DNA from: Bacteroidales bacterium
Lineage (GTDB): Bacteria; Bacteroidota; Bacteroidia; Bacteroidales; UBA932
Assembly (NCBI GenBank): GCA_017555925.1
Contig: JAFZFL010000018.1
Location: forward strand, 1 to 8,861
Reading direction: 5' to 3'
DNA: 8,861 nt
Of the stretch, positions 1 to 6,651 are shown in pieces. The notes beneath the pieces are model-generated. The model searched no databases. It had not been told where the DNA came from and saw only the letters and a program-made list of their open reading frames with translations. Both the position numbers and the translations under genes were made by a program. Numbering within the stretch: position 1 is the first letter of the stretch; every line of letters begins with the position of its first letter.

Positions 1-129
<129 letters not shown>

Positions 130-144
130 TACTACCAAGGTAAA

Positions 145-2262
145 ATGGCAAGAGATTTAAAATTCACTAGAAATATCGGTATCATGGCTCATATTGATGC
201 CGGTAAAACAACAACTTCCGAGAGGATTTTGTTCTACACTGGTAAAACCCACAAAATTGGTGAGGTTCACGAGGGTGGCGCTACTATGGACTGGATGGTT
301 CAGGAGCAGGAGAGAGGTATTACAATTACATCTGCTGCTACTACAGCTTTCTGGAACTATAAAGGCGATACATATCAGATCAACTTGATCGATACCCCAG
401 GCCACGTTGACTTTACAGTGGAGGTGGAGAGATCATTGCGCGTACTTGATGGTACAGTTGCTACATTCTGTGCGGTAGGTCGTGTACAACCACAGTCTGA
501 GACAGTTTGGAGACAAGCTGACAAATACAGAGTTCCAAAGATTGCTTATGTAAACAAAATGGACCGTATTGGTGCAGACTTCTTGGCTGTAATCAGTGAG
601 ATGAAAGAGAAATTGGGTGCTAACGCAGTTCCAATCTGTCTTCCTATAGGTGCTGAGGATAAATTCCAAGGTATCATTGACCTTATTGCTATGAAAGGTT
701 ATTTCTATGACCAGGAGAGCAAAGATCTAGTAAACTACGAAATTAGAGAGATTCCTGAACATCTTCGTGATGAGGCAGAGGAGTGGAGAGGCAAACTTAT
801 CGAAGCCGCTGCTGAGTATGACGATGCTCTAATGGAAAAATTCTTTGAGGATGCAGACAGCATTACTGAGGAGGAGGTTATTGCAGCTTTGAGAAAAGCT
901 ACAATTGATATGGCCGTAGTTCCTGTATGTTGTGGTTCATCTTTCAAAAATAAAGGTGTTCAGTTCCTATTGGATGCTGTAATGAGATATTTGCCTTCAC
1001 CACTTGATAAAGGTGATGTTGAGGGTACAAATCCTCGTACAGATGAGACTGTAACACGTAAATCAAATGTAAAAGAGCCTTTCTGTGCTCTTGTATTCAA
1101 AATTGCTACTGACCCATTCGTTGGTCGTTTGGCATTCTTGAGAGCTTATTCTGGTAAACTTGATGCCGGTTCTTACGTGTTGAATACCCGTTCAGACAAG
1201 AAAGAGCGTGTAGCAAGACTTTACCAAATGCACTCAAACAAACAAAACCCTATTGAGTTTGTAGAGGCAGGTGACATCTGTGCTGCAGTAGGTTTCAAAG
1301 ATCTTAGAACAGGTGATACCATCTGTGATGAGAACCATCCTATTGTACTTGAGTCTATGACTTTCCCTGATCCTGTTATTGGATTGGCAGTTGAGCCTAA
1401 GACTCAGAAAGACCTTGACAAATTGGGTATTGCCCTTGGCAAGCTATCTGAGGAGGACCCTACATTTACCGTTAAGGCAGACCACGATACAGGTCAAACC
1501 ATCATCAGCGGTATGGGTGAGCTTCACTTGGATATCATTGTTGACCGTCTAAGAAGAGAGTTTGGTGTTGAGATTAACCAAGGTGCTCCTCAGGTTAACT
1601 ACAAAGAGGCTATCCGTTCTACAGTTCAACATCGTGAGGTGTTCAAGAAACAATCAGGTGGTAAAGGTAAATTTGCCGATATCATTGTTGAGATTGGACC
1701 TGCAGATGAGGGCGTAGTTGGTTTGCAGTTTGTTGACGAGGTTAAAGGTGGTAACATTCCTAGAGAGTTCATCCCAGCTGTAGAGAAAGGTTTCAAAGCT
1801 GCTATGGCAAATGGTGTTCTTGCAGGTTACGAGGTTACATCAATGAAAGTTATCCTTAAGGATGGTTCATTCCACCCGGTAGACTCTGATGCTTTGTCAT
1901 TTGAGATTTGCGCTCGTCAGGCATTCCGTAAAGCATTGCCTAAAGCAACTCCAGTTATTATGGAGCCTATTATGTCTCTTGAGGTTGTAACTCCAGAGGA
2001 TTATATGGGTGATGTAATCGGCGACCTTAACAAACGTAGAGGCCAAATTACAAGCATGGATGCTAAATCTAATGCAAGAATCGTTAACGCTAAAGTTCCA
2101 CTATCAGAGCAGTTCGGTTATGTAACTATCCTTAGAACTTTGTCTTCTGGTAGAGCTACCAGCACAATGACATTCTCTCACTATGCAGAGTTGCCTACAA
2201 CTCTTGCTAAAGAGGTAATTGAGAAGTCTGGTCACAAAGGACTTGGTGATGACGAAGAGTAA
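145..2262 (+). CDS. fusA: Elongation factor G
   Basis: This 705-aa GTPase catalyses ribosomal translocation and, with ribosome recycling factor, subunit splitting in the cytoplasm. The length is normal for canonical EF-G. GTPase motifs are all visible: G1 AHIDAGKT (15-22), G2 RGITI (57-61), G3 DTPGH (83-87), G4 NKMD (137-140) and a G5 region at GSSFKNKG (about 264-271). [14 protein letters not shown] (456-469) marks domain III. Domain IV carries GSFHPVDSD with His577, the position of the conserved tip histidine, and [14 protein letters not shown] lies at 621-634. One mild oddity is [13 protein letters not shown] after G3, where AVGGVEPQSETVW is more usual. The ATG at 145 is preceded by CCAAGG at a suitable distance. 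Position in the str operon supports housekeeping EF-G rather than a paralogue. Confidence 0.99.
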   Translation: MARDLKFTRNIGIMAHIDAGKTTTSERILFYTGKTHKIGEVHEGGATMDWMVQEQERGITITSAATTAFWNYKGDTYQINLIDTPGHVDFTVEVERSLRVLDGTVATFCAVGRVQPQSETVWRQADKYRVPKIAYVNKMDRIGADFLAVISEMKEKLGANAVPICLPIGAEDKFQGIIDLIAMKGYFYDQESKDLVNYEIREIPEHLRDEAEEWRGKLIEAAAEYDDALMEKFFEDADSITEEEVIAALRKATIDMAVVPVCCGSSFKNKGVQFLLDAVMRYLPSPLDKGDVEGTNPRTDETVTRKSNVKEPFCALVFKIATDPFVGRLAFLRAYSGKLDAGSYVLNTRSDKKERVARLYQMHSNKQNPIEFVEAGDICAAVGFKDLRTGDTICDENHPIVLESMTFPDPVIGLAVEPKTQKDLDKLGIALGKLSEEDPTFTVKADHDTGQTIISGMGELHLDIIVDRLRREFGVEINQGAPQVNYKEAIRSTVQHREVFKKQSGGKGKFADIIVEIGPADEGVVGLQFVDEVKGGNIPREFIPAVEKGFKAAMANGVLAGYEVTSMKVILKDGSFHPVDSDALSFEICARQAFRKALPKATPVIMEPIMSLEVVTPEDYMGDVIGDLNKRRGQITSMDAKSNARIVNAKVPLSEQFGYVTILRTLSSGRATSTMTFSHYAELPTTLAKEVIEKSGHKGLGDDEE

Positions 2263-2294
2263 AATGAATTATAAATTGGTTAACAATATATAAA

Positions 2295-2600
2295 ATGAGC
2301 CAAAAGATAAGAATTAAACTAAAATCTTACGATCACGCATTGGTTGACAAGTCAGCTGATAAAATCGTAAAAACAGTAAAAGCTACTGGCGCTGTAGTTA
2401 GCGGTCCTATTCCACTTCCTACCGACAAAAAGATCTTTACTGTTAACCGCTCAACATTCGTGAACAAAAAATCTCGCGAGCAGTTTGAGTTGAATTCTTT
2501 CCGCCGTTTGTTGGACATCTATAGCTCTACTCCTAAAACTGTAGACGCTTTGATGAAACTTGAATTGCCAAGCGGTGTTGAAGTAGAAATCAAAGTCTGA
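2295..2600 (+). CDS. rpsJ: 30S ribosomal protein S10
   Basis: The 101-aa product has the normal S10 length. It starts [14 protein letters not shown], contains the [12 protein letters not shown] strand (35-46) and the [16 protein letters not shown] segment (60-75), and ends [12 protein letters not shown]10 sits in the head of the 30S subunit and, as NusE, joins transcription antitermination complexes with NusB. The ATG lies 32 bases after the fusA stop, in an A/T-rich spacer without a clear Shine-Dalgarno site, which is normal for this phylum. It is probably cotranscribed with rpsG and fusA. The unusual feature is downstream: rplC and the other S10-operon genes are absent, and a promoter for a tRNA begins one base after the TGA stop. 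Confidence 0.98.
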   Translation: MSQKIRIKLKSYDHALVDKSADKIVKTVKATGAVVSGPIPLPTDKKIFTVNRSTFVNKKSREQFELNSFRRLLDIYSSTPKTVDALMKLELPSGVEVEIKV

Positions 2601-2601
2601 T

Positions 2602-2632
2602 TTTGATAAAATAAAAATATTCACTATCTTTG
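2602..2632 (+). promoter_or_regulatory. Bacteroidota-type promoter for the tRNA
   Basis: TTTG at 2602-2605 and TATCTTTG at 2625-2632 match the -33 (TTTG) and -7 (TAnnTTTG) elements recognised by the Bacteroidota primary sigma factor. They are separated by a 19-base spacer. The -33 element begins one base after the rpsJ stop codon, so promoter and operon end abut. Transcription would start around 2637-2640, inside the hairpin that follows. The match is by eye and the start site is inferred. Confidence 0.8.
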
Positions 2633-2633
2633 C

Positions 2634-2665
2634 GGTCGCAAATGCCAGTAATGGCACTTGCGATC
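2634..2665 (+). other. Leader hairpin upstream of the tRNA
   Basis: GGTCGCAA (2634-2641) pairs with TTGCGATC (2658-2665, one G-T pair), and TGCC (2643-2646) pairs with GGCA (2653-2656). A single A/C mismatch (2642/2657) separates the two helices and the loop is AGTAAT. There is no following T run, so it is not an ordinary intrinsic terminator. It lies directly after the -7 box. A competing stem, CGATCAC (2661-2667) with GTGATTG (2675-2681), shares its 3' arm, so the two cannot form together. Roles in tRNA processing or regulation are only inferred. Confidence 0.6.
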
Positions 2666-2706
2666 ACAAAAGAAGTGATTGAAAGGTCACACAAAAATAG
2701 TGATTA

Positions 2707-2781
2707 GGTCCTATAGCTCAGTTGGTTAGTAGCACCTGACTCATAATCAGGGGGTCGCTGGTTCAAGCCCAGCTGGGACCA
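2707..2781 (+). tRNA. tRNA with CAU anticodon, probably tRNA-Ile2 (lysidine type)
   Basis: A full cloverleaf can be drawn. The acceptor GGTCCTA (2707-2713) pairs with TGGGACC (2774-2780), followed by discriminator A2781. The anticodon stem CCTGA/TCAGG (2735-2739/2747-2751) closes loop CTCATAA, giving anticodon CAT at 2742-2744. The variable loop is GGGTC, and the T arm is GCTGG-TTCAAGC-CCAGC (2757-2773). CCA is not encoded. C4-G69 and C5-G68 are present, features known to favour recognition by TilS, and the GGTCGCTGGTTCAAG stretch resembles E. coli tRNA-Ile2. Ile2, read as AUA after lysidine modification, is therefore favoured over elongator Met; automatic annotation would probably say Met. 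The D arm has an apparent extra T at 2730, so the fourth D-stem pair becomes C/T. Confidence 0.9.
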
Positions 2782-2802
2782 CAAAGAAATTACACTAAAA
2801 TC

Positions 2803-2834
2803 AAGCACTTACGATGTTTCGTAGGTGCTTTTTT
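2803..2834 (+). terminator. Intrinsic terminator of the tRNA unit
   Basis: AAGCACTTACGA (2803-2814) pairs with TCGTAGGTGCTT (2819-2830) over 12 bp around loop TGTT, and the T run continues to 2834. The one non-Watson-Crick pair is T2809-G2825, a U-G wobble on the + strand but an A/C mismatch on the - strand, so the structure fits + strand RNA best. It ends the tRNA transcript and any read-through from rpsJ. On the opposite strand the convergent protease transcript meets the same palindrome, but only a weak T run follows there. Confidence 0.93.
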
Positions 2835-2927
2835 CATTTAATAGCCCACCGATGGCTGTTGCTTTTTCCGTCGGCTCCTGTTGCTGAACTGCGCCTTGTT
2901 TTCTACCACTTACCTTTTGCGAAAAAT

Positions 2928-4073
2928 TTAGGAGTCATACCCGCGAACAAGTTCTTCACACAGTCCAATGTCCATATTCACTTCGCCCTGGAGGAGATAT
3001 TGCTCTTTGCGGTTTATGAGTGAGTTGAGTATCTCTTGGGCGGCAGCGGTGTTGTGGTTTAAGAGAAGTTCTATTGCAAAAAGGATTCTCTCTTTTGAAC
3101 TCATTACTTTGCGGTACTGCTCAAGGTACTTTTTAATCTCTTCGGTGAGAAGCTCTTTTGCAAACTCAATGCGCCCGGTAGTCAGGGAGGTGAAGATAAG
3201 TTCGCAAGCAATCTCCTTTACGAAAAGAGGTATGATTTTATCTCTGTTGTTCCACGCCTCTGCCAATATCTGATGAGCCTCTTCCATATTGCCGCAATCC
3301 ATAACATAAGAGGCCTTCATAAGCTTGGTGGTAAGTTGTATATGATCTGAATAGTCAAAATTCTCTTCAGCTGTTTCAAACCACTCTTTATTCATAGTGC
3401 TGGGTCTTACACCCTCCTGAATAAGGGCATTTGCCCAAAGCTGTATACACATAGCCCTTTTGGCACTCAGATTTTTATTGAGCATTTTAATATTGTAGCC
3501 GTCGTTAGTCATACCTCCAACTTTAACAGGTATACCATTAATGATTGCCATAAAGAGTCCGGTAAGGGCAAAAATAAAGCAGAAAGTCTTTGCAAGAGGG
3601 GCGCTGCATAAGAAGAAAAGGGTAATGGCAACCGCACTCAATATAAGATTGACCAGAAATCCTCCTGCATTATAGAGGTTTGTGTTTATCTCCTCTACGG
3701 GTCTGTCGGGAGGCGTAAGGAGGCACTGCCCGCCTGTACCTGCAATTTTGAATCTCTTCAAACGGTATTTGCCGTTACTTTTAAGCAGGGTAAAGTTGAA
3801 TATTCTGAATGATATAAATTTGTATCCCGAGAGTAATCCTGCTATAAGATGCCCACCCTCGTGACAGACAATATGAACAGACACGGCTATTGCAAAACTG
3901 GCTATGGAGAAGAGGATTATACCACTAATTTCAAGAAAATCAATACTTTTGAATTTGGCAAGGAATTCAGTTAGGGTGAGGTCTGTGGCAAGTACGACAA
4001 ATAGGGTTGAAATTGAAAATCCTATTGCAGCGCCAACAAGAAGGCCTCCTATAAGTTTGAAAATTTGTTTCAT
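2928..4073 (-). CDS. M50-like membrane zinc metalloprotease with helical C-terminal tail
   Basis: This 381-aa protein has about four membrane segments (near 5-29, 48-70, 137-155 and 160-182). The zinc motif HEGGH (71-75) lies at the end of the second. A later NGIPVKVGGMTNDGYN (179-194) gives the N-x-x-P plus D-G pattern (Asp191) that supplies the third metal ligand in M50/site-2 proteases. GTGGQCLLTPPD (112-123) lies between. Residues from about 200 to the end are polar, rich in Leu/Glu/Lys helices and TPR-like; there is no PDZ domain as in RseP. M50 enzymes cleave substrates in or near the membrane, but this substrate is unknown. The gene is convergent with the tRNA and divergent from the small ORF/M64 pair. 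Upstream, TATCTTG on the - strand near 4097-4103 is a poor -7 candidate. The catalytic assignment is good; the biological role is unknown. Confidence 0.87.
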   Translation of the reverse strand: MKQIFKLIGGLLVGAAIGFSISTLFVVLATDLTLTEFLAKFKSIDFLEISGIILFSIASFAIAVSVHIVCHEGGHLIAGLLSGYKFISFRIFNFTLLKSNGKYRLKRFKIAGTGGQCLLTPPDRPVEEINTNLYNAGGFLVNLILSAVAITLFFLCSAPLAKTFCFIFALTGLFMAIINGIPVKVGGMTNDGYNIKMLNKNLSAKRAMCIQLWANALIQEGVRPSTMNKEWFETAEENFDYSDHIQLTTKLMKASYVMDCGNMEEAHQILAEAWNNRDKIIPLFVKEIACELIFTSLTTGRIEFAKELLTEEIKKYLEQYRKVMSSKERILFAIELLLNHNTAAAQEILNSLINRKEQYLLQGEVNMDIGLCEELVRGYDS

Positions 4074-4123
4074 TGGGGCATTAATAATTATGGGCGCAAG
4101 ATACTAAATTTCCAAACATTTTA

Positions 4124-4131
4124 TAACTTTA
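4124..4131 (+). promoter_or_regulatory. Possible -7 element for the small ORF/M64 unit
   Basis: TAACTTTA matches TAnnTTTG at all fixed positions but the last, and lies 34 bases before the small ORF's ATG, a plausible leader length. No TTTG is seen about 19 bases upstream, so this is tentative. It is the best candidate in the 92-base divergent gap between the M50-like gene and the small ORF. Confidence 0.35.
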
Positions 4132-4165
4132 CGTGGCTTGATTGAAACGCTTAAAAAATAATAAT

Positions 4166-4303
4166 ATGAAAGAGGGTTTATTGAGTTATGAGTCGCCTTT
4201 GGTTAGGGTTGCTTATGTTCAGGTTGAAAAAGGTTTTGCATCATCTCAAGACTATGAAGAGGATGGCAATTCTCCTATGTGGGATGAGGGTTTTTATATT
4301 TAA
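4166..4303 (+). CDS. Small protein of 45 aa upstream of the M64 lipoprotein
   Basis: ATG at 4166 opens a 45-codon frame ending in TAA at 4301-4303. The product starts MKEGLLSYESPLVRVAYVQV, continues with EKGFASSQDYEEDG and ends MWDEGFYI. It is acidic in its C-terminal half and has no signal peptide or membrane segment. The leader (TTAAAAAATAATAAT) is A/T-rich, like other starts in this phylum. The stop lies 12 bases before the ATG of the M64 lipoprotein, suggesting cotranscription and possibly translational coupling. From memory, short Bacteroidales proteins with a Y-x-x-P start, a GFAxS-like middle and an acidic/aromatic end are common next to surface-protein genes; this one has that look, but no function is known to me. 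A regulatory leader ORF is the main alternative. Confidence 0.6.
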   Translation: MKEGLLSYESPLVRVAYVQVEKGFASSQDYEEDGNSPMWDEGFYI

Positions 4304-4315
4304 TTGAGGGTTGGT

Positions 4316-6514
4316 ATGAAAAGGAGTATTTGCTTTATATGGTTTTCGCTGCTTTTTGTAGCAGCTTCCCTTTTGGTAGGATGTACAGATGATCCGTTGA
4401 AAGGTGTTCAGGAGGAGGTTAATGACAAGAACGCTCCGGAGGAGCTTCCATTGATGTCGCTTAGCGTATCGCTGCAGGAATCCGATATATCTACCCGTCT
4501 TCAGTATCAGGAGATTCTAGGCAGCACAGGCAGTGCCATGTTAACAAAGTGGACCAGTGATGATAAGATAATGCTTACGGTAAGTCCGGGAAATGCAGAT
4601 GTGGCCGGGTACTCTTCTGAAATGACGCTGCAGTCAGGTGCCGGTACAGGCAAGGGAGTATTTACCGGAACTAAAATTTATTATACAAGTCTAACATGGG
4701 CAATGTATTTCCCGTATGATAAGGTAGGTGGAGAGAAAAAATACCTTGCCTTTTCTTATGATGGCCAGGTGCAGAATGGAAATAACAGTACAGCGCACTT
4801 GAAGGATTATCATACCCTCAGGTATGTTTGTGAGTTTGATACTTATGTTAATCTTGATGGCAGTAATATAGACCTCTCGGGAGAGGGAGTGGTGCAGTCT
4901 GCATGCATAAAGTTTAATTTGAGCAATTTGGAAGCTATTGTTCCAACCAATATATCGTTGGAGTATTATAATCCGTCGGGAGACGCAGAGTCTGTTTTTT
5001 ACAAGTACAATTATTTGTCACTTTATTATCCCGACAGTGGCCACACTTTTTCTCCTAATGGCGAGAGGAGTTATAAGATGGATCTGGCACTTGAGAATTT
5101 CTCTAAAACAACCAGTGTTACTGCATATATGGTAACATCCAATGCGGAGGTTACTTTCAGTGCAGGAGGCAAATTGAGGGTTGTGGTAACTGCAAGTGAT
5201 GGAACCAAATATTATTGCGACAAGCCACTTGGAGCGCAGATTAAACTTCGTGAAGGAACATTGAATACCATAAACTGTTCGAGTTGGAGTGAATTGCAGC
5301 AGTCGGGGTATGATGGAATGGTTAATGCCGCTGATGGAGTTAAGGTGTTGCAGGAGAAGAGCGTTGGTGCGGGCGTAGATATTATAATCATGGGCGACGG
5401 TTATGCAGAGGATAAGTTTGGAGATGGTGGAGTTTATGATGCGGATATGAAAAAGGCATATAATGATTTTTTTGCAGCAGAACCTTTTGCTTCATTGAAG
5501 AACTACTTTAATGTCTATTACATCAATGCTGTATCTGAAGAGGATCATGATGCAACTCCTTTACAGAATGGCGCAACGCAGGGTGATGCCAAGACTGTTT
5601 TCAATACACAGTTTGTGGAGAATTCAACAAGAATTTCGGGTAATGACGATTTGACTCTCCAATATGCAATGCAGGCTATAAGGACGAAGGGTGGAGCAAA
5701 TGGAACAGCCTGTACCAATGAAGATGAGGTGTATGCCAGAGCTCATAGGGCTTTAATTCTTGTTATGGTAAATGTAAAATGTCACGCGGGAACATGTTAT
5801 CTGCGCGCTACAAACAACTCTGATTATGCAGATGCGTTCTCTGTAGCTTATACCGCACTCAATACAACTGATTTTGCCAGAAAATGGACTATGTTGCATG
5901 AGGCGGGCGGACATGGTTTTGGCAAGTTGGCTGATGAGTATGTTGCATATGTAATAAACAAATTTGTTACAAGTGATTGGCAGTTGTTGGACCAACAGCA
6001 TAGTTATGGTCTCTACAGGAATGTGGACAGATATTGGGGAAGCGATTATCCGGGCAGTGCTGAAGTGATATGGAATGGAGTGACTGAGGCTGAGAATGAG
6101 GTTACAACCGATGAGAACGTCTACTGGAAAGATCTTGTAACAGATTATAAGGAGTCAGAGGGCCTGGGCGTTTGGGAGAGTGCCAATACATATACAAATT
6201 TCTATTGCCGGGCAACAGGAAACAGTGTCATGAACAGTCAGTTTAGTAATAACGGGCAATTCTTTAATGCAATATCGCGTTGGGCAATATGGTACAGGGT
6301 TATGAAACTTGCAGGAGTGAATGTGGGTTCTGATTTCTTGGGTTCGGTAACCCAATTCAAGGCTTTTGACAAGAATCTGACTGTTCCAAAGAATGATGAG
6401 TCTATGGTTGTTTCATCTGCAATGGCATTAACTCCTATGGATGGCAAGTTGCCTTTGGAGCCTCCTGTAGTTATTGAGAGCAGTTGGGTGAACGGACGCC
6501 TGGTAGAGAAGTAA
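4316..6514 (+). CDS. Surface lipoprotein: fimbrillin-like region fused to M64-family metallopeptidase
   Basis: This 732-aa protein starts with a lipoprotein signal peptide, MKRSICFIWF then a hydrophobic run to LLVGC, with the lipidated Cys at 23. TDD follows, the sort of acidic stretch linked to surface export in Bacteroidetes. Residues about 45-320 resemble fimbrillin/Mfa-like modules (ISTRLQYQE, WTSDDKIMLT, KFNLSNLE). From about 350 it is an M64 peptidase: GDGY (360-363), FFAAEPFASLKNYFNVYYIN, zinc motif HEAGGHGFGKLADEY (528-542) and NSVMNSQFSNNGQFFNAISR near 636-655. The founding M64 enzyme is a Clostridium ramosum IgA protease; IgA cleavage is not implied here. The spacing HEAGGH is HExxxH rather than HExxH. 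ATG 4316 was chosen over TTG 4304 because it begins a proper Lys/Arg signal peptide. No strong terminator follows. Confidence 0.92.
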   Translation: MKRSICFIWFSLLFVAASLLVGCTDDPLKGVQEEVNDKNAPEELPLMSLSVSLQESDISTRLQYQEILGSTGSAMLTKWTSDDKIMLTVSPGNADVAGYSSEMTLQSGAGTGKGVFTGTKIYYTSLTWAMYFPYDKVGGEKKYLAFSYDGQVQNGNNSTAHLKDYHTLRYVCEFDTYVNLDGSNIDLSGEGVVQSACIKFNLSNLEAIVPTNISLEYYNPSGDAESVFYKYNYLSLYYPDSGHTFSPNGERSYKMDLALENFSKTTSVTAYMVTSNAEVTFSAGGKLRVVVTASDGTKYYCDKPLGAQIKLREGTLNTINCSSWSELQQSGYDGMVNAADGVKVLQEKSVGAGVDIIIMGDGYAEDKFGDGGVYDADMKKAYNDFFAAEPFASLKNYFNVYYINAVSEEDHDATPLQNGATQGDAKTVFNTQFVENSTRISGNDDLTLQYAMQAIRTKGGANGTACTNEDEVYARAHRALILVMVNVKCHAGTCYLRATNNSDYADAFSVAYTALNTTDFARKWTMLHEAGGHGFGKLADEYVAYVINKFVTSDWQLLDQQHSYGLYRNVDRYWGSDYPGSAEVIWNGVTEAENEVTTDENVYWKDLVTDYKESEGLGVWESANTYTNFYCRATGNSVMNSQFSNNGQFFNAISRWAIWYRVMKLAGVNVGSDFLGSVTQFKAFDKNLTVPKNDESMVVSSAMALTPMDGKLPLEPPVVIESSWVNGRLVEK

Positions 6515-6540
6515 TATACTGCATAAATCTCTTTCTGGGT

Positions 6541-6570
6541 TTTGCAGGCAGAATTTATTGCTTATATTTG
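6541..6570 (+). promoter_or_regulatory. Bacteroidota-type promoter for the YeiH-family gene
   Basis: TTTG at 6541-6544 and TATATTTG at 6563-6570 match the -33 and -7 consensus elements, with an 18-base spacer. They lie in the gap between the M64 gene and the YeiH-family gene, so the latter is probably its own transcription unit, with a leader of roughly 75 bases. The expected start, around 6575-6578, falls inside the 5' arm of the long hairpin that follows. Confidence 0.8.
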
Positions 6571-6608
6571 CAATGCCGGATAGTAAAAGGATTTACTATT
6601 CGGCATTG
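6571..6608 (+). other. 17-bp hairpin at the start of the YeiH-family transcript
   Basis: CAATGCCGGATAGTAAA (6571-6587) pairs with TTTACTATTCGGCATTG (6592-6608) over 17 consecutive pairs with loop AGGA. The only non-Watson-Crick pair is G6579-T6600, a G-U wobble in + strand RNA but an A/C mismatch in - strand RNA. There is no T run, so it is a poor intrinsic terminator, though it could form the 3' end of M64 read-through RNA. It begins one base after the -7 box. It may be a 5' mRNA-stabilising stem or, as DNA, a palindromic operator. Function is inferred only. Confidence 0.75.
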
Positions 6609-6651
6609 AAGATTTAAGTTTAATAGTAAAAAATCATAATATTTTATTATC

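Noticed and set aside
2263..2291. Nine-codon ATG...TAA frame just after the fusA stop
   Set aside because: Too short, A/T-rich and without family resemblance; best read as spacer before rpsJ.
2852..2877. Possible hairpin CCGATGG with CCGTCGG between terminator and protease gene
   Set aside because: Seven pairs with one wobble, a 12-base loop and no T run on either strand; likely chance. Nothing else is seen in 2835-2927.
2814..3023. Open frame of 69 codons on the + strand after the tRNA
   Set aside because: It starts inside the tRNA terminator, has no usable leader, and its second half is antisense to the M50-like gene.
4304..4315. TTG at 4304 as the start of the M64 lipoprotein
   Set aside because: It would add only MRVG before a complete signal peptide; the ATG at 4316 gives a normal lipoprotein start.
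5753..6447. Several open frames antisense to the M64 gene
   Set aside because: They overlap well-conserved peptidase sequence and show no recognisable protein features.
6635..6649. Inverted repeat ATAATA-TTT-TATTAT just before the YeiH-family ATG
   Set aside because: Very A/T-rich sequence in an A/T-rich leader; such repeats are expected by chance and no regulator gene is adjacent.
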